DNA of 37,351 nt from Psychrobacillus lasiicapitis (GCF_006861795.1 NZ_VDGH01000018.1:1-37351); one strand, 5' to 3'. Positions 16,122 through 25,274 are shown, counted from the stretch's first letter. Notes: a model not told the origin generated them from the letters alone. Program-made: numbers and translations.

Positions 16122-16147
16122 AAGCAGGGTAAATTCCCTGCTTTTTT
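16122..16147 (+). terminator. Intrinsic terminator of the isochorismatase/DUF1272 operon
   Basis: AAGCAGGG (16122-16129), loop TAAATT, CCCTGCTT, then a T tract (TTTTTTATTTTA). A classic stem and U-tract 17 bp after the stop codon. Confidence 0.9.
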
Positions 16148-16200
16148 ATTTTATTTCATATTCAAATAAATTAATTAGAGTTTAAAATCTGAACTATATT

Positions 16201-16303
16201 GAGCTAACCAGCCCCGTTAATTTAAGTGTAACATTTCACAATAGATTCCCGTAGTCTTCCTAATGTTTTAGACATAAAAATAGACCATCAAAATGATGGT
16301 CTA
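16201..16303 (+). repeat. Composite repeat copy with ACCATC-type terminator stem
   Basis: The core GAGCTAACCAGCCCCGTTAA with the extension TTTAAGTGTAACATTTCACA begins at 16201. A TAGACCATC-AAAAT-GATGGTCTA hairpin follows at 16281-16303. The extension also matches the copies at 592, 1203 and 4228. On the minus strand the stem is followed by TTTTTATG. Confidence 0.75.
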
Positions 16304-16563
16304 AGCATACAATCAACAATATTTTAGATTCCCTATTTCCTCATTTTCTTTCTCTTACTTTTCGATGTTGTTATTGGATTAAATAGAGAAATTCTTATTA
16401 CTAAATCAGCTTAACCACCATCATCAACAGCGATGGCTAATTGAACAAGAACTAGTATGGAATGACCTGTCCTAGTCCCCATGCTATAAATAAGGACAGA
16501 ACGAGTCCAATAACTTGTTGATGTTTAGATCTATCAAAAGATCTAAATTACTAGGATACAAAG
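16304..16563. other. Intergenic stretch with dyads, no gene
   Basis: It contains a perfect TTTAGATC / GATCTAAA inverted repeat (16524-16531, 16540-16547) just past the stop of the beta-helix gene, and a TGTCCT/AGGACA dyad near 16468-16500. A minus-strand frame of about 30 codons (KHQQVIGLVLSLFIAWGLGQ) looks like a membrane helix, but it has no start codon. It may be a remnant. Confidence 0.4.
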
Positions 16564-17961
16564 TTAGTCTACAATTTTTTTAGCAAGCGAATCCTTTTTT
16601 AGCCTAAAATCATATTTGTTTGCATTTTGGTATTTTGGATCTAAATAACTGGATTTCTCATCACTTTTTGAAGCTTTTTTAAAATTATTAAAAGATGTAT
16701 ATTCTTCCTCTTTCCATATCCAAATACCCATTTCACCTCTTTCTTTATGAAATACATTCTTTTGTAGTTTATTTTCTTGATTGGTTGAAAAATAGTTGGA
16801 GATAAAAATTCGCGATGGTCCAGCGGTTAAGATATTTCCTTCTATCACATTGTTTTTTGTATCATGTTGTAATAATAGCTGTCCCCCATCTAGACCCTTC
16901 GTGTCATTTCGATAAAGAATATTTTGAGCGATAGTAGAATTGATCGTACCTCCCCTATCCCCATCATACCCACCAATCGATATTCCTGTGTAAAAGTTGT
17001 CATAAATTATATTGTTTATTATCTTAATGTTATCAGCGTATTTATTAGCATGCTCAGAGGTTGCTTCAATTCCAATATCACTTTTATAAATGGTATTCTT
17101 TTCAATGGTTATATTCTTTCCACCATCTATATAAATTCCGCCAGCAGAATAATCTTCTCCATAAGCCGGGTTTGCATATGAGGAAATTTCATAAACTTGA
17201 TTATTTTTTACTATACCATTTCGTACATAATCCACTTTTTTATCATTGGAGGTGCCTTCATAACCAATCAAATCAATTCCGATATTATCATTTCGACGAA
17301 CTATATTATTTTCCACTTTAAAACCGTCAATATTTCCATTTAGAGCTAGAGATTCACTTGAACCGAGTTTTAAATCTTCCAACGTATTATTTAAAATATT
17401 TATATCTTTCATTGTGCCAGTACCGTATATAGCAATCCCATGGCCATTCCCCTCAACTGCATGGGTTTCAATCCGTCGCACATTATTATTTTCTAATGTA
17501 ATGTGGTTGCTAGAGCCTGTTATATAAATCCCCATTACAGTTTCATCTGCTAAATCAGTAGACAAATCCTGTATAATTAGCCCACTAATTGTCACGTAGT
17601 TTTTATTATTTATCGTAACTAAGGAGGTATCCCCTTCAGCCTCATTCAGGCCCTTTCCACTAAGAACAACCATCTCCTTGTTGTAAGCTTTAAAAGTTAT
17701 TGGTTTTGATTTTGTGCCACTATGTTTAATGACAAGCTTTTCATTATAAGATCCTTTTCGTATGAGGACGGTAGTCCCAGCATTTGCCTCTGACGCCGCT
17801 TTTTTTAGTGTGCGAAATGGTTTTGCTTTTGTACCAACATTTTGATCATTTCCATTTATAGCTACGTAAATAGCTTGATCCTGCTTATTATATATATTGT
17901 TTAATATAAAAATAATCATGATAGCAGTTGCAGCTAAGAGGATAAAACAGATTTTTTTCAT
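16564..17961 (-). CDS. Secreted or anchored right-handed beta-helix protein
   Basis: An N-terminal hydrophobic segment (residues 4-22) serves as signal peptide or anchor. YVAINGNDQNVGTKAKPFRT is the DUF1565-type start common to parallel beta-helix polysaccharide lyases and related proteins. From about residue 100 on, repeated Asn-rich turns (ITLENNNVRRIE, INILNNTLEDL, ITIEKNTIYKS, IKIINNIIYDN) mark the beta-helix coils. These proteins bind or cleave polysaccharides at the cell surface. Whether catalytic residues are present cannot be judged. It ends KKIVD and stands alone. Confidence 0.8.
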   Translation of the reverse strand: MKKICFILLAATAIMIIFILNNIYNKQDQAIYVAINGNDQNVGTKAKPFRTLKKAASEANAGTTVLIRKGSYNEKLVIKHSGTKSKPITFKAYNKEMVVLSGKGLNEAEGDTSLVTINNKNYVTISGLIIQDLSTDLADETVMGIYITGSSNHITLENNNVRRIETHAVEGNGHGIAIYGTGTMKDINILNNTLEDLKLGSSESLALNGNIDGFKVENNIVRRNDNIGIDLIGYEGTSNDKKVDYVRNGIVKNNQVYEISSYANPAYGEDYSAGGIYIDGGKNITIEKNTIYKSDIGIEATSEHANKYADNIKIINNIIYDNFYTGISIGGYDGDRGGTINSTIAQNILYRNDTKGLDGGQLLLQHDTKNNVIEGNILTAGPSRIFISNYFSTNQENKLQKNVFHKERGEMGIWIWKEEEYTSFNNFKKASKSDEKSSYLDPKYQNANKYDFRLKKDSLAKKIVD

Positions 17962-18129
17962 TAAATCATTCCTTGTTGAATATTTTCATAATAATCTTAA
18001 GATAAATTAAGTATAACGAAGAAATGAAAAGTATGGAACTCGGCGGCAATAGGTTTATAGTTCGTTAAATACATTGTCAACACTAACAAAGTGTATGTGC
18101 CAAGAAGGTTATGCAGAGATGGGATTTAG

Positions 18130-18378
18130 TTACTGAAAGAGCAAAATCATACTTAAAGTATTTTTGAACTTATATGCCTCTTTCGATTCGTTCTTTTCAT
18201 AGATCCAACTTTGAAACTATTCTTTGACAACGGTCTCTGCAAAAATGTAATTCTTTACTACAAGATATTCATTCCACCCTTCCCATCTTAAATCTAACAA
18301 AAAAATCAACGTTTCCTTTTTAATTTTATCTATTTTAGCGATTGGCAGTCTCACCTTACCTTTTGCTTCAGGATCACA
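18130..18378 (-). pseudogene. Possible relic of an unrecognised protein
   Basis: A minus-strand frame is open from 18378 to a TAG at 18217-18219 (includes KGKVRLPIAKIDKIKKETLI and RWEGWNEYLVVKNYIFAETV). It continues in the same frame to TAA 18130 (QSWIYEKNESKEAYKFKNTL). The composition looks protein-like, and a single stop breaks it. No start codon with a ribosome binding site is visible, and the right end overlaps the promoter region of the response-regulator gene. Chance cannot be excluded. Confidence 0.3.
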
Positions 18379-18392
18379 CTATAATCTATACT
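18363..18392 (+). promoter_or_regulatory. Probable promoter of the two-component system genes
   Basis: TTGCTT (18363-18368) and TATACT (18387-18392) are 18 bp apart, a fair sigma-A match, 34 bp before the response-regulator start. A TATAAT at 18380-18385 is an alternative -10 box with TTACCT 18 bp upstream. Confidence 0.45.
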
Positions 18393-18425
18393 GTAGAGAA
18401 GGATTATCGTTACGGGGGTAGAAAA

Positions 18426-19127
18426 ATGGCTAGTGAGCAGTGGATATTAATCATTGACGATGAGGAAGACTTAGCACGTCTCCTAGAGAAAGTTTTACAT
18501 AAAGAAGGTATTACCAATGTTGTAACAGCTGGGACTGTGGCAGATGGTTGGACAAAATTTCAGTACTATAATCCCTCACTTCTATTGTTAGATATTATGC
18601 TGCCAGATGGAGAAGGCTATGATTTATGCAAAAAAATTCGCGAGGTTTCGAAAGTTCCGATATTATTCCTATCGGCTAAAGATGAGGAGATTGATAAGCT
18701 TTTGGGGCTAGCAATAGGCGGAGATGATTATATCACCAAACCATTTAGCCCGAAAGAAGTGGCTTACCGAGTAAAGGCACAGTTAAGACGGGCAGGTTTT
18801 GCAGAGGAAAAAGAGGCTCCAAAAATTTTACAGGTCGGGCCTTTTGAGCTTAGTCCGAATGAAACAGAATTGAAGAAGGATGGAAAAATGCTTGAACTCA
18901 CAGCGAAAGAAATCGGACTTATGAGCTGTTTTATGCATCATCCGGATCAGATTCTAAGCAAAGAAACATTGTTTGAACATGTATGGGGTGATGACTTTTT
19001 TGGCTCTGATAATACAGTGATGGTACATATCCGTCGATTACGTGAAAAGATTGAGGCCGAGCCTTCCAACCCTTCGTTTATATTAACTGTTAAAGGACTT
19101 GGGTATAAACTACATTCCAAAGGGTGA
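18426..19127 (+). CDS. OmpR/PhoB-family response regulator
   Basis: The receiver domain has the acidic pair D11/D12 (LIIDDEEDL), phospho-acceptor Asp 56 (LLLLDIMLPDG), the Thr/Ser region FLSAKD and Lys 105 (DDYITKPF). The C-terminal winged helix (about 130-230) ends VHIRRLREKIEAEPSNPSFI and VKGLGYKL, typical of OmpR-type regulators. The start is ATG 18426 behind GGGGGTAGAAAA; the upstream frame to 18342 has no site. It is followed at once by its sensor kinase. Its probable targets include the convergent ABC operon, judged from the direct repeats at 23688-23723. Confidence 0.9.
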   Translation: MASEQWILIIDDEEDLARLLEKVLHKEGITNVVTAGTVADGWTKFQYYNPSLLLLDIMLPDGEGYDLCKKIREVSKVPILFLSAKDEEIDKLLGLAIGGDDYITKPFSPKEVAYRVKAQLRRAGFAEEKEAPKILQVGPFELSPNETELKKDGKMLELTAKEIGLMSCFMHHPDQILSKETLFEHVWGDDFFGSDNTVMVHIRRLREKIEAEPSNPSFILTVKGLGYKLHSKG

Positions 19128-19132
19128 GGAAC

Positions 19133-20572
19133 ATGAAGTGGAAATTGACACTGCGCTTCTTAGGATCTGTTGTGATTATTGTGGTAATTGTAGGAATAGT
19201 AAATACAATTCTACTGTTATCCTTGCTCGTCTATCGATCAATAAATAATATCGAAACAGAAGAAGTATCAGCAGAAACCTTTAGCCGAACTTTTTCACAA
19301 TATATAGAACTACAAAATGAAAAACCAGTGGTCAATGAAGTTGGATTAGAAAAATTAAGAGAAATGAATGCGTGGATACAATTATTAGATAATAAGGGGA
19401 AACAAGTAGCAGTTTTTTATACACCTGAAAATCTCCAAAAAGAGTATTCTCCAATTGAAATTGTTCAAACGTATAAATATCAGGAAGTAGAGGCCGGGAC
19501 GACCGTTTTTGTTGGAGAGGCACATAACTTTAGTTATTTAATTGGGGTGAAGAATAAGCAAATAGGACGTTATGTATTAACTTATGATTATGAAAAAATG
19601 TTTAAAACCATTAATATCTTGCTTTTACTAATTTTAATCGTCGATATTATCATCGCATTAATAGTGGGTTCTATATTTGGAAAAAGATTAACAGGTCCCC
19701 TTCACATTTTAATAAATGGAATCCAACAACTACGCGAAAGACGATTTATAAAGATGTCGATACCACACGGTGTGTACGAAGATGTATTTCGCAATATGAA
19801 TGTACTTTCGTTAAAGCTAGATCAATATGAGAAACAACGTAATCAACTTGACCAACTCCGTGAGGAATGGATTAGCAATGTTTCGCATGATATGAAGACA
19901 CCACTCGCTTCTATTCATGGATACGCAGAATTAATGAAAGATAGTGCCAAAGATTTATCAGAAGAAGAGTTGTATGAATATATTTCTATTATTAATAGAC
20001 AATCCAAGTACATGAGTGATCTATTAGATGATTTAAATTTAACGATGCGTTTGCGTAATCAAAAACTTCCTATGCACTTAGAAGACGTGAATATTACCGC
20101 ATTTATACGTGAAATGACGATTGAACTATTAAATGATCAACAATTTTGCGATAGAGATATTGAATTTGTGGCTAATGTCGACAAAGCGGTTCATAAAGTC
20201 GATAAAAGATTATGGAAACGGGCAATTGTTAACTTTATTTACAATGCACTTGTGCATAACGATAAACAAGTTGCTGTAAAAATACAAATTGATAGTGTTA
20301 ATCAACATTTTATACAACAAAAAAAATCAAACAATATATCCTCCATTACAGGATATCATACAAAAATTACAATTTCCGACAATGGTCGTGGCATTCCTTC
20401 GAAAGATTTAGATCAAGTTTTCGAACGTTACTATCGAGGTACAAATACTACTAGTGCACATGGGACAGGCTTAGGAATGGCGATTGCACGAGATATTATT
20501 ATAGCCCATAACGGAACAGTAGACTTGACGAGCTCTGAAAACAAAGGAACAACCATCACAATACTTCTATAG
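19133..20572 (+). CDS. Sensor histidine kinase with extracellular sensor domain
   Basis: Two membrane segments (about residues 8-32 and 160-183) flank an extracellular domain of about 125 aa. HAMP follows, then the dimerisation domain with His 252 (SNVSHDMKTPLASIHGYAEL), and the ATPase domain with DNGRGIPSKDLDQVFERYY and GTGLGMAIA. The full-size extracellular domain differs from the short-looped Bce-type kinases, so this is not an intramembrane-sensing kinase, although its likely target transporter is Bce-like. The ATG at 19133 uses AAAGGGTGAGGAAC. A GTG at 19124 overlapping the regulator stop is less likely. Confidence 0.88.
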   Translation: MKWKLTLRFLGSVVIIVVIVGIVNTILLLSLLVYRSINNIETEEVSAETFSRTFSQYIELQNEKPVVNEVGLEKLREMNAWIQLLDNKGKQVAVFYTPENLQKEYSPIEIVQTYKYQEVEAGTTVFVGEAHNFSYLIGVKNKQIGRYVLTYDYEKMFKTINILLLLILIVDIIIALIVGSIFGKRLTGPLHILINGIQQLRERRFIKMSIPHGVYEDVFRNMNVLSLKLDQYEKQRNQLDQLREEWISNVSHDMKTPLASIHGYAELMKDSAKDLSEEELYEYISIINRQSKYMSDLLDDLNLTMRLRNQKLPMHLEDVNITAFIREMTIELLNDQQFCDRDIEFVANVDKAVHKVDKRLWKRAIVNFIYNALVHNDKQVAVKIQIDSVNQHFIQQKKSNNISSITGYHTKITISDNGRGIPSKDLDQVFERYYRGTNTTSAHGTGLGMAIARDIIIAHNGTVDLTSSENKGTTITILL

Positions 20573-20577
20573 AAAAT

Positions 20578-20609
20578 AAGGCTGTACTCCCTATATTGGA
20601 GACAGCCTT
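20578..20609. terminator. Bidirectional terminator between convergent operons
   Basis: AAGGCTGTACTCC (20578-20590) pairs with GGAGACAGCCTT (20598-20609), with one internal mismatch. TTTCTACTATTTT follows on the plus strand and TTATTTTC on the minus strand. It serves both the kinase gene and the transporter operon. Confidence 0.85.
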
Positions 20610-20613
20610 TCTA

Positions 20614-20982
20614 CTATTTTAATTGTTTTTGTGCTTTATTTGGTATGTCTTCTAGTTCTACTTCATCATATGACGATACTTGATCATCCTTTTTTACGTA
20701 CATTTTCAAGTAAGCGTCTTTACGAAGATTTTTTTGTGCTGTGAATTTAAGTGGAATTGTTTTACCATCCGCATTTGTAGCATCTAGTTGATAAGAATAG
20801 GTAGTCATTACAGACCCATCATCCAGTTTATAGTCATGTGGTATGCCATCCTCTGTGATTTGCAAATAATAATTGTCCGCATTCATGCGGTTAAAGTCTA
20901 TTTTGGTGATTGCAAAGACCCCTACCACTCCTAGTGCAAACAAAATACCCACTACTATTAGAAATTTCTTCATTTCTCTCAT
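20614..20982 (-). CDS. YxeA-family (DUF1093) exported protein
   Basis: The protein has 122 aa with an N-terminal hydrophobic segment (LIVVGILFALGVVGVFA) that is a signal or anchor. The remainder is a small oligonucleotide-binding-like fold of the YxeA/DUF1093 family (YYLQITEDG, SYDEVELEDIP). YxeA proteins are often encoded next to Bce-type transporters, as in B. subtilis yxdLM-yxeA; their exact role is not settled. The start overlaps the permease stop by four bases, so it is the last gene of the operon. Confidence 0.85.
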   Translation of the reverse strand: MREMKKFLIVVGILFALGVVGVFAITKIDFNRMNADNYYLQITEDGIPHDYKLDDGSVMTTYSYQLDATNADGKTIPLKFTAQKNLRKDAYLKMYVKKDDQVSSYDEVELEDIPNKAQKQLK

Positions 20983-22892
20983 CCTTCTGTTCTATTATTT
21001 TGTGTGATAATTCGACCGTAAGAAAATACTGTTAAGATATAATACAGACCGTAGATAACTGTATAAGCAATCATCCAGATTAAGACTGGTTTTACTAAAT
21101 CCATCATTAGTAAACTAGAGAAAGCTTTTAAAGCGATTGCACTGTGTAATAATCCTACTGCTAGTGGCACAAAGAAGATGACAAAAACTTGAGATGCAAT
21201 GGTTTTACGCATTTCTTTTGCACTAACACCCATTTTATGAAGCATATTATATTGGTACTTATCTTCCTCTGCTTCTGTTAAAACTTTAAAGTATATGATA
21301 CTGCCAGTTGCCGCTAAAAACACTAAGCCAAGGAACCCCCCAATAAACAGAAGAGATCCTACACTTTCGATACCTGTTTGCAAGTCTTGTGGAGCGCTTG
21401 ATAATTGCGCTTTTTCCGGTAAATATTTTGCAACTTTTTCGGACAATTCCGCAGAAGCTTTATCTACACCAATGACCCGGTAGTTCAATACCTCCCCATC
21501 TTCTTTGAGCACTTTATAATATTCATTTGAAACTACTACTGTAATACCTGCTGTGCCAGTATTTAATACACTTTGAGTTTGAAAGCTTTGGAATGTGAGT
21601 ATAGTATTATCCTCAGTTAAGATAGTTTTACCTTTGTATTTCGGTGAAAACCTTTCGTCATACCCAATATCTAAAATCACAGCATTTGCGTTGTTAACAT
21701 CTATTTTTTCCTTTTTTTGAATTGTTGCTAATTGATTATATGTTTTTTCATTAATAATCGTATAAATTCTTTTATCAGAGTTATTGAATGCTGAGTTTAA
21801 TTGTTCCGTATGAAAGGTGACAGACAATGCTTCGATATTTTCATCGTACTTTACATTCGGCAACACACTGCTGACTTGTTGATCGAATTTTGAATCGGTT
21901 TGCTCGTACATGAAAGTATTCGGATCAGCTGTTATGACCTGATCGTTGATGTTGTAATAAAGACCATACACTGCTCCTCCTGCTGTTACGGTTGTAGCAC
22001 TTAATATTGCAATGACGGTCAATGTACGTGCATTCCCTCGGATACGATATACCAGTTGGGAAATTGTCATTAAATGAAGACCTCTCCACAGCCATTTTTC
22101 ATTTCTCTTCATCACAACTAAAACAAAACCAGTAACACTATGGAACAATAAAAACGTACCTACAATAACTGTGGTTAAAATAATCAATGCTATTATTAGA
22201 AAACCGACTGCTAACCACACTTTTGAAGAAAAAATATCTTGAAGTGCCAACCAATAACCAATCGATATTAGTAACACTCCAAGAATAGCTACCACCATAG
22301 AAGGCTTTGGAACCACTTCCCCTTTTTTCGAAGCATGGAATAAATCAATTAGTTTAAACTGATAAATTAAGCGATATCCCTGGAATGATGTCACTAAGAA
22401 GATCGCTAAAAACACAATTGCAGTATTTAAGGCTGCCGAACTTGAAAATGTAAATGGCGCGATGACATCATAGCCCATCAAATGGATCAAAATCGTCATA
22501 AATCCTTTTGAACAAAGAAATCCAAGAATAACCCCAATTACTAGTGAAAACAATCCTAATAATAAATTTTCAAAGAAGAGCATGAGACCAATTTGTCGGT
22601 TACGTACACCTAGTAATGCATATAACGCAACTTCTTTTTTTCGTTTCTTCATAAAGAACGAGTTTGAATAAGCAATAAATATGGCAACAAAAAGTAGTAG
22701 AATGACAGCAGCACCACTCATTAGAGAATCTAATTTTTGAGAGGAAGCCGTTTTTTTTGCAATCGTATCGCTATATTTTAATGTCACAAATGTAAAATAG
22801 ATAACGATACTAAAAACCATCGAGGCGATGTATAAAAAGTATTTGGAAAAGTTTCGTGCTATGTTTTTTCTCGCTAGACTAAATAACGTCAT
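20979..22892 (-). CDS. Bce/YxdM-type ABC transporter permease
   Basis: The 637-aa permease has the FtsX-like core repeated near both ends. There are about ten membrane segments, with a large extracellular domain of roughly 200 residues between segments seven and eight (about residues 310-510), the hallmark of BceB-type permeases. KKRKKEVALYALLGVRNRQI and LHKMGVSAKEMRKTI are the usual FtsX coupling regions. Such transporters free lipid II-cycle intermediates from antimicrobial peptides. The start has GGAGGTGAGGTAG and overlaps the ATPase gene by 14 bases. Confidence 0.9.
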   Translation of the reverse strand: MTLFSLARKNIARNFSKYFLYIASMVFSIVIYFTFVTLKYSDTIAKKTASSQKLDSLMSGAAVILLLFVAIFIAYSNSFFMKKRKKEVALYALLGVRNRQIGLMLFFENLLLGLFSLVIGVILGFLCSKGFMTILIHLMGYDVIAPFTFSSSAALNTAIVFLAIFLVTSFQGYRLIYQFKLIDLFHASKKGEVVPKPSMVVAILGVLLISIGYWLALQDIFSSKVWLAVGFLIIALIILTTVIVGTFLLFHSVTGFVLVVMKRNEKWLWRGLHLMTISQLVYRIRGNARTLTVIAILSATTVTAGGAVYGLYYNINDQVITADPNTFMYEQTDSKFDQQVSSVLPNVKYDENIEALSVTFHTEQLNSAFNNSDKRIYTIINEKTYNQLATIQKKEKIDVNNANAVILDIGYDERFSPKYKGKTILTEDNTILTFQSFQTQSVLNTGTAGITVVVSNEYYKVLKEDGEVLNYRVIGVDKASAELSEKVAKYLPEKAQLSSAPQDLQTGIESVGSLLFIGGFLGLVFLAATGSIIYFKVLTEAEEDKYQYNMLHKMGVSAKEMRKTIASQVFVIFFVPLAVGLLHSAIALKAFSSLLMMDLVKPVLIWMIAYTVIYGLYYILTVFSYGRIITQNNRTEG

Positions 22893-23646
22893 CTACCTCA
22901 CCTCCAATTGTTGCAAGGACTTCCAAAATCTCTTGAAAGAAAGCTTTACGTGTCTTATCTCCTCGATAAATTTCTGTAGAAAGTGTACCATCCTTGATGA
23001 AAATAATACGACGACAGAAGCTGGCTGCATATGCATCATGTGTCACCATCAGGATGGTTGAATTATTGTTTTCATTTAAATTACTTAAGCTTACCAGTAA
23101 ATCTGTAGCTGACTTGGAATCAAGTGCACCCGTAGGCTCGTCTGCCAGAATCATCATAGGCTCCGTCACAAGTGCTCTAGCTGCCGCTGTCCTTTGCTTT
23201 TGACCTCCCGATAATTGATATGGATATTTACCTAGTAAATCTCCAATACCAAATACGCTAGCAATTTGAGTCACCAAGTTATTAATTTGTTTAGCTGGTG
23301 TTTTCGCTATTGCTAGGGGCAATAGTATATTTTCTTTCACAGTGAGTGAATCTAACAAATTATAGTCTTGGAAGATGAAACCGAGATTTTCACGTCTGAA
23401 ATCCGCTAATGCGTCTTCTTTCATATCGTGGATACTCGTATTGTTCATATATATTTTCCCTTCAGTCGGTGAGTCAATTGTTGCTAACAAATTAAGCAAA
23501 GTAGACTTACCTGCTCCAGAAGGCCCCATAATCCCTACAAACTCTCCTTTCTGAATATCGAATGATATATTTTCTAATGCCGTGTATGCTGCATTGGATT
23601 TGCCATATGTTTTTCTTATATTTTCTACTCTTAGTAACGGTTCCAT
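22879..23646 (-). CDS. Bce/YxdL-type ABC transporter ATPase
   Basis: The sequence shows Walker A GPSGAGKST (41-49), Q-loop IFQDYNLL, signature LSGGQKQR (145-152), Walker B MILADEP and D-loop GALDS, then the H-loop MVTHD. It matches the MacB/LolD/Bce group of ATPases that work with FtsX-like permeases. The start is ATG 23646, behind AAGGGGTGGAACC. An upstream in-frame start at 23694 would place the direct-repeat operator inside the gene. It is the first gene of the ATPase-permease-YxeA operon. Confidence 0.92.
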   Translation of the reverse strand: MEPLLRVENIRKTYGKSNAAYTALENISFDIQKGEFVGIMGPSGAGKSTLLNLLATIDSPTEGKIYMNNTSIHDMKEDALADFRRENLGFIFQDYNLLDSLTVKENILLPLAIAKTPAKQINNLVTQIASVFGIGDLLGKYPYQLSGGQKQRTAAARALVTEPMMILADEPTGALDSKSATDLLVSLSNLNENNNSTILMVTHDAYAASFCRRIIFIKDGTLSTEIYRGDKTRKAFFQEILEVLATIGGEVDDVI

Positions 23647-23687
23647 TGGTTCCACCCCTTCAATTTTGTCGATATGAATACTATAAA

Positions 23688-23723
23688 TGCTCATCCTTAC
23701 AACAGTTTTATGCCAACCTTACA
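23688..23723 (-). promoter_or_regulatory. Direct repeats upstream of the ABC operon, likely response-regulator site
   Basis: On the minus strand TGTAAGGTTGGCA (23711-23723) and TGTAAGGATGAGCA (23688-23701) are spaced 22 bp start to start, two helical turns. That is how OmpR-family dimers bind. A TATAGT -10 box lies just downstream (about 23680). Nothing like a -35 box is present, so activation by the regulator is plausible. Binding by the regulator at 18426 is an inference from proximity. Confidence 0.6.
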
Positions 23724-23741
23724 GTAAGCTTAAATCGAAAA

Positions 23742-23768
23742 ACCCGATTTCCATTAAGGAAATCGGGT
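23742..23768 (-). terminator. Terminator of the VanZ-RDD gene
   Basis: ACCCGATTTCC (23742-23752) and GGAAATCGGGT (23758-23768) form a perfect 11-bp stem around ATTAA. On the minus strand the T tract TTTTTCG follows. It separates the VanZ-RDD gene from the ABC operon promoter. Confidence 0.9.
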
Positions 23769-23774
23769 GTTATA

Positions 23775-24923
23775 TTAGTTTTTTCTAGTTGTATATAAAT
23801 CAGATGCTTCATCGAAATAAAAACGACGTTTTCCTTTACTAAATAGGACTAACAAAATGTGAAAGAGTAGTACCGTTGTTAAAATAAAATAAATAACCCA
23901 TGCTCCAAGCGACAAAAATACAGATGCTTTATAATAAGGAAAGTCCATGGGAACTGCTAAATTATTCAGGATTCTTGCAATACCTGTTATAAAGTAGGTA
24001 ACGTAAATTGCACCAAAACGTTTAAACAATCGTTTGTTTGTTTCCGCTTTAGAAAATTTACTTTCATAGCGAAACCGCATAACCTTCGTACCAAAAGTAT
24101 TTCCACTCCAAAACAATGGTACGACAAAAAATAACACAAACAATACTACTGTATTTACAACAAAGTCACTAATTTCATTATTATAGGACAAGCTAATAAT
24201 TATCGTGCTGATTATTTTAGTAATGAATAAATCAATAATTAATGCCAATAACACAGACATCGTTTTTACCTCATCATGGGCTAATAGTCCATTTGCTTTT
24301 TCATTAACCTTCTGCTTAGACGGAAATAATGATAACACAACAGGAGCAATAAAGAATCCGAGTAATCCTCCTGTCGTATTTAACAGTAAATCATCTACAT
24401 CAAAAATTCGATAAGCACAATTATAAATCCCATATATGCCAGTTACCTGAGTGACTTCGTAAAATAGCGTTAGAAGAAAAGTAAAGACCAAAGCTTTCTT
24501 CCAATACTTTTTTTCTTGAAAGAAATAACGCAGGTAAACTCCAAATGGTAACAATAGGAAGAAATTGAAAAGTGCTTGAAAAAATGAAGGCTGTTTAAAT
24601 AACTGCATATAAGTACTTGGTTGCGACAAGACAATACCACTATTGTCAAAAGTATTCACCGCAAATTGGAATGGTCTTAGAGAAAAATGCTGTGTATCAG
24701 GTTTTTGTATTGAACAAGTATCACGTACTTCTGGCAGAGGCAGTAATACTAGAAAAAGCGCTGCTAGAAAATAAAAAATAAACGAAAATGTAATTACTGT
24801 AATTGAAAGAGGTAAGTAATTATATTTTCTATATGTATAAACGAGCCATGGAACAAATACTAACAACGCTAATATTACAAATAAGATCGCTGCCACATAA
24901 ATCGGCTGTGTATAAGCTGACAA
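23775..24923 (-). CDS. VanZ-RDD membrane protein
   Basis: The N-terminal half (about residues 5-200) is a VanZ domain: LFNFFLLLPFGVYLRYFF, ALVFTFLLTLFYEVTQ and IFDVDDLLLNTTGGLLGFF are its conserved stretches. The C-terminal half (about 215-370) is RDD-like, with a long membrane region. VanZ-type proteins reduce binding of teicoplanin-class lipoglycopeptides; RDD domains are of unknown or transport function. I prefer the TTG start at 24923, behind GAGAGGGAGAGAAA. An ATG at 24956 has no site. It sits just upstream of the Bce-type operon but has its own terminator. Confidence 0.8.
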   Translation of the reverse strand: MSAYTQPIYVAAILFVILALLVFVPWLVYTYRKYNYLPLSITVITFSFIFYFLAALFLVLLPLPEVRDTCSIQKPDTQHFSLRPFQFAVNTFDNSGIVLSQPSTYMQLFKQPSFFQALFNFFLLLPFGVYLRYFFQEKKYWKKALVFTFLLTLFYEVTQVTGIYGIYNCAYRIFDVDDLLLNTTGGLLGFFIAPVVLSLFPSKQKVNEKANGLLAHDEVKTMSVLLALIIDLFITKIISTIIISLSYNNEISDFVVNTVVLFVLFFVVPLFWSGNTFGTKVMRFRYESKFSKAETNKRLFKRFGAIYVTYFITGIARILNNLAVPMDFPYYKASVFLSLGAWVIYFILTTVLLFHILLVLFSKGKRRFYFDEASDLYTTRKN

Positions 24924-25076
24924 TTTCTCTCCCTCTCTTTTTGAAAAATATGCCATCCATTATAACATGTGCTTTTCTTTGGAATATAATTCCCGACCAA
25001 ATAGTTGGACTTTTAAGGTTGCTATAATCTATCTCACAAATAGATAGAATTATTTCATTAGATTTTATTCGCGTGC

Positions 25077-25274
25077 TTGCTCTTTCTGTATACTCTACAT
25101 AATGTCGCATATAAAAGTGCTATAGAGGCACAAGTACAACCAGATTATAGTGGAATTAATGGAGTTATCAGCACATTAATAGCAATCATAGTGGAAAAGA
25201 AATTCTTTTCTATTTGGGGCAGGTTTATATATTTTCGCTATAAGAACAGGAAATACGTGAAGACAACCCTATAA
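25077..25274 (+). pseudogene. Possible fragment of an MFS efflux protein
   Basis: The frame reads YKSAIEAQVQPDYSGINGVI then STLIAII before turning unlike any transporter (KKFFSIWGRFIYFRYKNRKY). The first part resembles the loop and helix of macrolide-type MFS proteins. No start codon with a ribosome binding site, and no upstream transporter sequence, is visible. Chance resemblance is quite possible. Confidence 0.2.

Noticed and set aside
16924..17321. Plus-strand frames inside the beta-helix gene
   Set aside because: Shadows of the Asn-rich repeats on the other strand, with no ribosome binding site.
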